From assembly GCA_950097015.1 (NCBI GenBank), contig CATNEN010000029.1:3553501-3617500 (forward strand): a stretch of DNA of 64,000 bases. The letters run 5' to 3'. Every line of letters begins with the position of its first letter. Positions within the stretch are counted from its first letter, which is position 1. The notes under the pieces were generated by a model, which saw only the letters and a list, made by a program, of their open reading frames with translations, was not told where the DNA came from and searched no databases. Shown here piece after piece: positions 59,501 to 64,000 of the stretch. The position numbers and the translations under genes are program-made. Source of the DNA: Macrostomum hystrix. Its lineage: Eukaryota > Platyhelminthes > Macrostomidae.

Positions 59501-62500
59501 GCTACTGTCACGTTCCGTCCATCACCCACAAGAATTATATAGGAAACATGTGTGCCCGTCGCCAGGCTGATATTGGCCATCGAGTCTTCTGTTGAGCGAT
59601 AGAGTGTGTTGTTCAAGAACACTGTCAGACCTGTTATGTTTTCTTGCTTCATCACATAGAATGTTCGGTTAAAGTTGTAGAACTGGTTCCAGCAAGTCAC
59701 ATTGGTCCACACGAACGGCTCGTCGACGACATAAGCCAAAGTCACAACTTGAGGTACATAGCGAGGCACTGTGAGCTGTACATACGTGATGCGATCTGTT
59801 TCTGTCTCCATGCTGCAGTTGATGATGAGATGTGAATATCTTGAGCCATTTGTCATCCGAAATGTGAAGCTCACGTTGATCGGAACGGCATATGGATAGT
59901 ATTGATAGCTGATATCTAGGAAGTCGACCAGCTCGGGCACAACATTGATTGCATTCGAAATAATGACTTCGTTGACTTCGTTCCACATGCGACAAGTGAC
60001 ATTGAAGCGACCGACATCGCTCCTGTAGTCATAGTACGTATCGAATCCCATGGAATAGAAGCTTGCAATGTGATTCCGTTGTGCCCAGTTCCAACCATAG
60101 CTTGCTCCAGTGGCGTAGCTAATGTTCACGTCGATTGTTGATGCTACGTCCCAGTGCGCCGAGGCCATGAAAGTCTCGCCTAAGCGGACTGTGCTTTCTG
60201 ACAAGACGCATGTGGAATTTGTGACTGGGACACCTGGGCATATCAGGGCTCCAGACAATTGTCGGCATAAAACATTGTTGGACGCGTCCTCCTCAATGAA
60301 TGAAGCTGCGACAGTGCGATTAAAAATGACGCAGTACTTGGTCATGTTCTCACAATTTGTTAGTGAGACATTAAACATTGCCTGACAAGTGAAATTCACA
60401 GTGCTGTTGGGATCAAGTCTCTGCTGCTGTTGATCGACACTGCAGCTCTGCCATATCGCACTAGCGTGAAGTCTCATGTTGTCAGAGGCAAGGAAGATTG
60501 TGGGCATGAAGTTTCGTCGGTTGCCAGTCACTTCAGTCACGTGAAGTCCATTCACATGACTCAGGGTAGAATTCCAGTAAATCAATGTGTTGTAGCGAGA
60601 CAACCAAGAGCTGTTCTGTGCTGACAGATAGACTGAGCTCACGGCCGTATCAATAAAAGGTGTGCAGTTCATGCTGATGGGTTGACAAAGAATGTTATTG
60701 CTCGGCACAGTTTCTGTGAAGCTGGAGTTTTCACCGTTTGTACTCGATACACAAATGTGTTTTGTCAGCTCACACAGAGTCAAGTTAAAGTCGAAACCCC
60801 CAGACAAACGGAAGCTCAGAGACTGTCCGATGGATAGTCCGCGCTGCACTTCGGTCAGATTCGATGTGAGATTCAAAGTAACAATCACATTCGAGTCGAG
60901 ACACGAAGCATTGTTGGAACAGTTGGATGACATCAGATAGGCAGTGAATACAAAGTTCTCATCTAGGTCTTGGACTGCACGAATGTCATATGCACCCGAG
61001 TTCGCTTGAACAGTCACCAAAAGACCAAAGTCATTATGAATGGATCTGGTAAAGACTTTCGGGTGTGAGGAAGTGATGCCAAAAGCAATCACTCGAGTGT
61101 CTGTGTTAGGCTGACAATTGCGTATTGATGTGATGGACGAGCAGCCACCATTGTTTGTATAGTTGAGATCGCGATAGTACGAGTCGTCAGAGTTGACGAC
61201 GGCAACGCACAAATATGAGCACGCTTTGCATCTGCTTCCAGTTGGAAGCTGAACTGTTCCAGATATCATGAATGTAAGATTTAGTCCGATGGCACCGTAG
61301 GCTGCTTGGTCACCGTCTAGGACCTGCATGTAGCCAGCTCTAAAGTAGTCAGCTAATGGATCTGGATACAGCGATGTCAGCTCGGACCACATGAACACGC
61401 TAAAGTTGTAATTGATATTCGGAGGAGACACTGACGTGATGTTCGCAGTTCCATTTCGTACTTTTAGAGTTAGACTTTGGTTAAAGTTTTTCCTGAACGA
61501 GCGCACAAATGAGCCACTGAGACCGGATACAATGAATGACGAGGCGGCTTCCAAGTCCACAACTAAAATATTTCAAATGCCTTTTGTCATGAATTGCTTT
61601 TGTGGTTTAGAAGAATTCCAGTTCACTCCTTACCTGGTTTGCACATTCCCCGATTTAGATACCAGCCGACTGTGCAGTTGCATCGTGTTCGGTACATTGT
61701 GTCTGGGGCGAGACACACAGATCTGTTGACAATAACACAGTTGAGATCGCTGGTGCAGTCCTCGCTCAAGTTGCGAGCTGTAACAAAATTATTGGAAAAT
61801 AAAGACTAACGTTAGTTCATCTTTGGATATGTCTTAGCAGACAAAGTAAGATTTTCGCTCGTTCGTCTCTGAAATTTACCTGGATAAGCATATGCCGGCT
61901 CAACAATCCTCATAAGCACCCTTCCACCCTCAAACATTGGTGACCACGAGATCCTGTCAGATGAGGTTGCCGACCCACTTCCGGTCATCTTGTTGTCATA
62001 GCAGCCCGATGACTTGTACCACCAACCGCTGCCTCCGGAAATGGCACAGCTCCTCTGTGGCCCGTTGTCGAATGTCGAGAACTGCGTCAAGTCGTGATTG
62101 GCCAGCCGCATGGAATCCGAGAACGCAGTGAAGCAGCTCTCGAAGTGTGCTTTGTATCCTTCGTACACAGAGTCTATCCAGAAGCGATTGCACTCCACAT
62201 ACTGGAACTTGCCATTCTTGTCCCACATGTCGATGCGCAGTCGATACTTGTTGAAGATGGACAGCGTGCGCATGGCTTCGGTGCCGATCCAGAAACTGCT
62301 GGAGTTGAGCAGACTCTCCATGTCGTAAAAGCCACGTCGATAGTCCTCAAAACTGCGGTTCATGCTCCAGGAGGCATTGAAGTTTTTGTAGATGACAATC
62401 CAATTGTCTTGACATTGAGCAGGCATGTTGCCATATAGAGAGTGAGGCACGTAAATTTCGGATCGATTGATGCAGCTCAGAGCATCCACTGGAAAGGAAT

Positions 62501-64000
62501 TTTTAGCTTTAGTATTGACTCAATGTCTTAATACTGCAATTCATATGCTCACTAATTTTCCAAATATACGAGTATATTGTGCTCTAGAGTACTAGTAAAG
62601 GTAAATTTATATTGGAATTCTTTTATAGCATTCCACATATGCTGAGAGAGATGTATAATGATAGCAAATAGAGTGTGGCAGATTTATTTACAAACAGTGA
62701 TCGGACAAACACAAGTAGCTTAAAAGGCATTAAAATTGCGTTGAGGCACTTACCGTTTACAGGACATCCAAAAACGTCAAACTTCATTGCTCTGGGATTT
62801 CCTGCTGGATTTGTCGTTACTTTCAGCCTGTTAGTGTAGAATGGCTTTCGTAGAATGTGGTTAAATGGACATGACAGATAGCCGCTTTGAACCGTTAAGG
62901 TGCTCTGAAAGTTAGGATGTCCGAAAGTGCTAGAAATCAGAATATTTTCTTCAATTAATTAATTATGATTTGGCCTTTAGAGTGTCGCTTACAGCAGTCC
63001 CGCTAGACGAAAACGATCCAGTCACCAATGTATTTCCTGCCTGAGTCAGATCAGAGTACTCGAGATCGAAGCCCGTGTATTCACGGTTTGTGCTTGAGCT
63101 CTCAATACCAGCACCACTGGCTGACAGTGCTGTGAATAAGAAGGTCTGATTGAATGAGATCTGCAATGTACGAGGTAGAATATGGTAAACATTTATTCTG
63201 TGTCTGTGGACCACCAATGCTTGTCTAGCTAGTCGATGTCTCGATTCGATCATAAAAAACGGTTCGTATGTGACATGAAAAACTTATAAATGACACAGAA
63301 CAGCGGCCATGCTTACCGTCACCCAGTCACCACTCCAAAATCCAGTCGTCAAATCCGGCACGATGGCCAGTGGAATTCCCGAAGCAGATCCCGCCCAGAT
63401 GTTTCCACTGGCAAAGCTAAACGGAATCGAGTTATTCGGATCGAAAAAGTTTGTCCAGCAAGACTCTGAAAGACCACAGGCGTTAAAAAGTGTTTGTTCT
63501 CAGTGGCTCCTTGACTAAAAGTGAAAAAGTCGAATTCAAAGCCATCATACCTCGACAGATTTGCTCAATCACGAAGCTCCCACTCTGCGAAGTTGTCGCA
63601 AAGCCGACGCTGAGAGAAGTCATGCGTGAGATGGTTGTCACCTGCTCTGTTGTAGCAATCATCTCCATCGTTCCGCAGATTTCCTTGTTGCTCTGACAAT
63701 ACTTGATGGTCTCCGCTACACGTCTCCATGGCTGAGAAACTTTTTCCAGCCCTGCCTGGCTCAGAGCTGTGCTTTTCGAATCGAAATACACGTTGTACAG
63801 CATGTTGTCACACTGGCGACTCATCTTCTTTGCTAAAGAGGAATAAGTTTTTAATAGCCTGCAGAAAATATAAAGAATTCGATTCAAATGCAAGTCGTTT
63901 TATGATGGCTGTCGAACATACCAGCCTCCACTTCGCACACTACGAAAGCACTCGTGCATGTAGCACTAGATTTCCAATTCTCAGTGAGCAAAGTAGAGTA
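47436..64000 (-). CDS. Gene B: polycystin-1-like receptor channel, C-terminal half (5' part beyond the right edge)
   Basis: A second copy of the same gene type, upstream of gene A on the same strand. Exons visible, in coding order: 64000-63922 (partial), 63832-63317 (frameshifted), 63160-62993, 62904-62754, 62488-61880, 61777-61634, 61562-57410, 57334-57165, 57089-56653, 56579-56355, 56271-56146, 56053-55960, 55819-54477, 54386-54219, 54146-53986, 53889-52983, 52875-52770, 52632-51804, 51694-50901, 47599-47436. From the GAIN exon to the stop the lengths add up in frame (4,472 nt after a phase-1 start). Domain order: fibrinogen-like, cysteine-rich, PKD/REJ, GAIN-like, first membrane helix, PLAT, five further helices and the polycystin loop, channel, tail. 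The protein should sit in the plasma or ciliary membrane. The frameshift in the second exon raises the question whether gene B still makes the full protein. Confidence 0.88.
47600..48689. other. Last intron of gene B, downstream of the transposon
   Basis: No supported gene. A 13-bp inverted pair (GTGCACAAGTGGT at 47815-47827 and its complement at 48095-48107) encloses 267 bp; it may be an old foldback element but no target repeat is visible. The part between the transposon and the donor (50543-50900) is plain AT-rich intron. Confidence 0.35.
49021..50121 (-). pseudogene. Broken IS630/Tc1-like transposase
   Basis: The reading starts at 50121 (MNAEDQIEEDDELLEEEGID) with an acidic N-terminus, then a helix-turn-helix (DRIIKAADRGDDFVELARQL, GVKRSTAYAIARSG). 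A stop follows ITLK near 49768. Further pieces lie in changing frames: KIFIDEFGFNTWMRRSIGRS (first Asp), CYVVIDNVSSHND (second Asp) and VKRLPPCSPVLTSVENSISC (third acidic residue, Glu), followed by WNAALKREL. So it is a D,D,E transposase of the Tc1/IS630 group with at least one stop and two frame changes, and cannot make a working protein. Confidence 0.83.
50405..50446. repeat. 42-bp perfect palindrome inserted in the right end of the Tc1-like element
   Basis: The stretch TCAAGGACAACTTAATAACTA is followed at once by its exact reverse complement. Direct repeats TTGAAG (or ATTGAAG if one base is shared) flank it. The left end of the same transposon lacks the palindrome and has one copy of the flank, so this is a small insertion that came after the element. 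Confidence 0.9.
50466..50491. repeat. 26-bp hairpin insertion with 8-bp direct repeats
   Basis: Insert with the arms CACAGAA and TTCTGTG, between two copies of TTTGTTTC (50458-50465 and 50492-50499). The left end of the transposon has a single TTTGTTTC-equivalent and no insert. Confidence 0.8.
50901..51694 (-). CDS. Polycystin channel domain S2-S6 with pore, gene B
   Basis: A 794-nt exon. Helices are seen at YVGILGLFALITEILTGLLT, WNIYTVAAFVCLVGAAGFYV, YLLGAATFLVQVSFLNMVRF and FFWVFMVVFMAFTLCLYLIL. The pore loop reads MITQFSAMLGKFDVSYIV, where PKD2 channels have L-G-D-F-D/N in the filter; here Lys stands at the Asp position. S6 is ARMVFLAYITFIMYIVLNMF, followed by VAILNDSYEEV. The filter with Lys would be expected to alter or lower cation flow, as proposed for other polycystin-1 proteins that need a PKD2 partner (inference). 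I place the donor after 50901 (GAAGAAA, then GTGAGC); reading on gives a stop after LLMLMIDVMRL. Confidence 0.9.
51804..52632 (-). CDS. Polycystin extracellular (TOP) domain, gene B
   Basis: An 829-nt exon. It opens with a cytoplasmic segment and a helix (SIEIVGSFLLLALLYCICYG), followed by about 210 residues of the polycystin domain found between channel helices S1 and S2: LRQLRIRPVDVLAV, CFYPGWKVQRDCNF, HMYAGGGYTAVMS, STNWIDNYTRTVFVELDLFY and FATEFFAYGG. W-I-D-x-x-T-R-x-V-F-V-E is the most conserved stretch of the family. The exon ends in phase 2 at YTTKLYR. Confidence 0.93.
52770..53889 (-). CDS. Polycystin-1-type membrane helices 2-5 and cytoplasmic loop, gene B
   Basis: Exons 53889-52983 and 52875-52770. 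After the end of PLAT the sequence MTDDHLWMSLMSRKTDTNFS, RLQRLGVCFSILFMTMIANA, MWYG is the hallmark PKD1-family entry into helix 2. A helix follows at SLNALFTSVLGALCVVPVTA, then a charged loop of about 120 residues, and PHWFQYIGWVLVIGSIVGAG, FIVFYAMDWGKTKSEEWLAA, FFLSLFQSMLLIQPLKV, again typical of the family. The last helix is VLAIGLIISVLM in the small exon, ending MDFIRVRYRHPEQMI. The loop is acidic and probably regulatory, without a motif I recognise. Confidence 0.92.
53986..54386 (-). CDS. PLAT/LH2 domain, gene B
   Basis: Exons 54386-54219 and 54146-53986. Motifs: YLLDVYTGASKNSGTESAIY, FSLVGTESRAACRRLDDG and, after the intron, NFTDGAINHFIMTCDRHLGD with IKYMMIWHDGSGYAEKCDWF and LNRIIVTDTLYNA. 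These are the standard PLAT signatures Y-x-V-x-V-x-T-G-x-x-x-S-G-T, F-x-x-G-x-x-D-x-F and L-G-x-L-x-x-I-x-x-W-H-D-N-S-G. In polycystin-1 proteins this domain lies in the first cytoplasmic loop and binds lipids and calcium. The position right after the first membrane helix fits. Confidence 0.93.
54477..55819 (-). CDS. GAIN-like region, degenerate GPS and first membrane helix, gene B
   Basis: A 1,343-nt exon encodes about 448 residues. The GAIN-like part has conserved elements such as VAGxx-like NVKSSVMILKREN and YHSFRVVSETELLQVTV. The GPS region reads CQRWEEAFNRWLPLPEANCL, then GTPTKPVFRSNLFGSLGVG; compare PKD1-type C-x-x-F/W ... W ... C-L-x-x-H-L-T-x-F-G. The H-L-T/S cleavage triad is absent, so self-cleavage is unlikely. 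A basic RKRR site (codons at 55251-55262) in SSHSRKRRAATLADT could serve a furin-type protease instead. The exon ends with one hydrophobic helix (AAVVLSTVIALWCLFIPLAV) and RRLDKKDSKT, the first membrane crossing ahead of the PLAT domain. Confidence 0.82.
55960..57334 (-). CDS. REJ region, C-terminal exons of gene B
   Basis: Exons 57334-57165, 57089-56653, 56579-56355, 56271-56146 and 56053-55960 correspond to gene A exons 80-84 with the same borders. The AG at 57070, created in gene B by GAACAG where gene A has GAAGAG, is ignored because the acceptor before 57089 keeps the phase and the GVFTNSTLIRNKF reading. The last exon ends MGE plus one base and joins the GAIN exon as D-F-V-K. Confidence 0.85.
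57410..61562 (-). CDS. 4.15-kb PKD/REJ exon, gene B
   Basis: Counterpart of 1553-5705, the same length to the base and fully open. Comparing the two translations by eye I find about 13 differences in 1,384 residues (for example LAAYF/LADYF, VTAFGITSSN/VIAFGITSSH, CLVSF/CVVSF, CYLVTN/CYPVTN, ILDHTS/ILDQTS), about 99 percent identity. PKD repeats and the REJ start lie at the same places. Most changes are conservative and the cysteines are kept. This suggests the two ectodomains still do the same job or diverged very recently. Confidence 0.9.
61634..61777 (-). CDS. Small cysteine-rich module, gene B
   Basis: A copy of the 48-codon exon at 5777-5920 with six cysteines (EDCTSDLNC ... VCLAP ... 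RCNCTVGWY ... MCKPG) between phase-1 introns. EGF- or EB-like; no function known. Confidence 0.7.
61880..62488 (-). CDS. Fibrinogen C-terminal-like domain, gene B
   Basis: Same 203 residues as in gene A, with the motifs FWIGTEAMRTLSIFNKYRLR, LTQFSTFDNG and GGSGWWYKSSG. I saw no amino acid change over the domain core between the two copies, while the intron after it has a few. This degree of conservation suggests recent duplication or conversion. Confidence 0.88.
62754..63160 (-). CDS. Gene B discoidin-like exons (equal to gene A exons 75-76)
   Basis: Exons 63160-62993 and 62904-62754 repeat gene A exons 75 and 76 almost base for base, with the same splice sites. The intron between the second of these and the fibrinogen exon is 58 bp longer than in gene A because of extra sequence near 62566-62680. 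Confidence 0.75.
63317..63832 (-). pseudogene. Gene B exon equal to gene A exon 74, with a one-base insertion
   Basis: The exon is 516 nt, against 515 nt in gene A (7402-7916). The extra base is a G on the plus strand after the run of five A at 63485-63489, giving minus-strand codons for LRTNTF and then a stop, where gene A reads LRTNIFNACGLSESCW. The donor and acceptor are unchanged. Downstream codons remain similar to gene A but in the shifted frame. The insertion next to a homopolymer could be a real mutation or a sequencing error. If real, a protein started at the normal N-terminus of gene B ends before the fibrinogen-like domain. Confidence 0.8.

Larger units (their letters stand above)
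55875..64000. repeat. Segmental duplication, copy in gene B
   Basis: Counterpart of 1-8084. Coding parts differ at about one residue per hundred and introns only slightly more. The unit spacing of about 55.9 kb equals the distance between corresponding points of the two genes. Confidence 0.95.

Overview
The window is nuclear DNA of an animal. Short phased introns with GT/AG borders, secreted multidomain proteins (C-type lectin, kringle, F5/8 discoidin, fibrinogen, REJ and PLAT domains), a mariner element, a hAT-type foldback element and a tRNA-derived SINE all point to Metazoa. The gene style suggests an invertebrate, perhaps a lophotrochozoan such as a flatworm. The species cannot be fixed from the sequence.

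Two head-to-tail polycystin-1-like genes on the minus strand fill the window. Gene B (64000 down to 47436) enters from the right edge already inside its lectin region and runs to its stop codon. It supplies the whole C-terminal half: fibrinogen-like domain, PKD/REJ ectodomain on one 4.15-kb exon, GAIN-like region, PLAT domain, polycystin extracellular loop, channel domain and a cytoplasmic tail. About 2.2 kb further on, gene A begins at 45228 with a signal peptide. It runs to the left edge through 84 exons that I could chain with matching splice phases, encoding about 7,480 residues; its membrane part lies beyond position 1. The first 8,084 bases of the window (gene A) and the last 8,126 (gene B) are near-identical copies about 55.9 kb apart. 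The two genes together therefore show the layout of one protein of roughly 8,970 residues: lectin/discoidin ectodomain, fibrinogen-like domain, PKD/REJ, GAIN, PLAT, channel.

The N-terminal 5,000 residues of gene A were built by repeated internal duplication of an exon cassette. The cassette order is C-type lectin, discoidin-like piece, kringle, fucolectin-type F5/8, beta-sandwich, then further F5/8 pieces. Exon lengths and phases recur from cassette to cassette. Gene B carries a one-base insertion in a lectin-region exon that breaks its reading frame, while everything downstream of it is open.

Introns and the intergenic gap hold mobile DNA. There is an intact mariner with perfect 26-bp terminal repeats (11528-12878). 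A hAT-like foldback element with a perfect 8-bp target duplication is almost entirely filled by a 16-bp minisatellite (43767-45112). A tRNA-derived SINE has an 18-bp target duplication (41639-41976). A decayed IS630/Tc1-like transposon with long terminal repeats (48692-50540) has two tiny hairpin insertions in one end. An 18-bp minisatellite lies at 14197-14556 and a broken SAP-domain fragment near 29.6 kb. The working idea (inference) is a tandem family of giant lectin-type polycystins, i.e. surface receptors that may couple carbohydrate or cell recognition to a cation channel, as sea urchin REJ proteins and PKD1-like proteins do.
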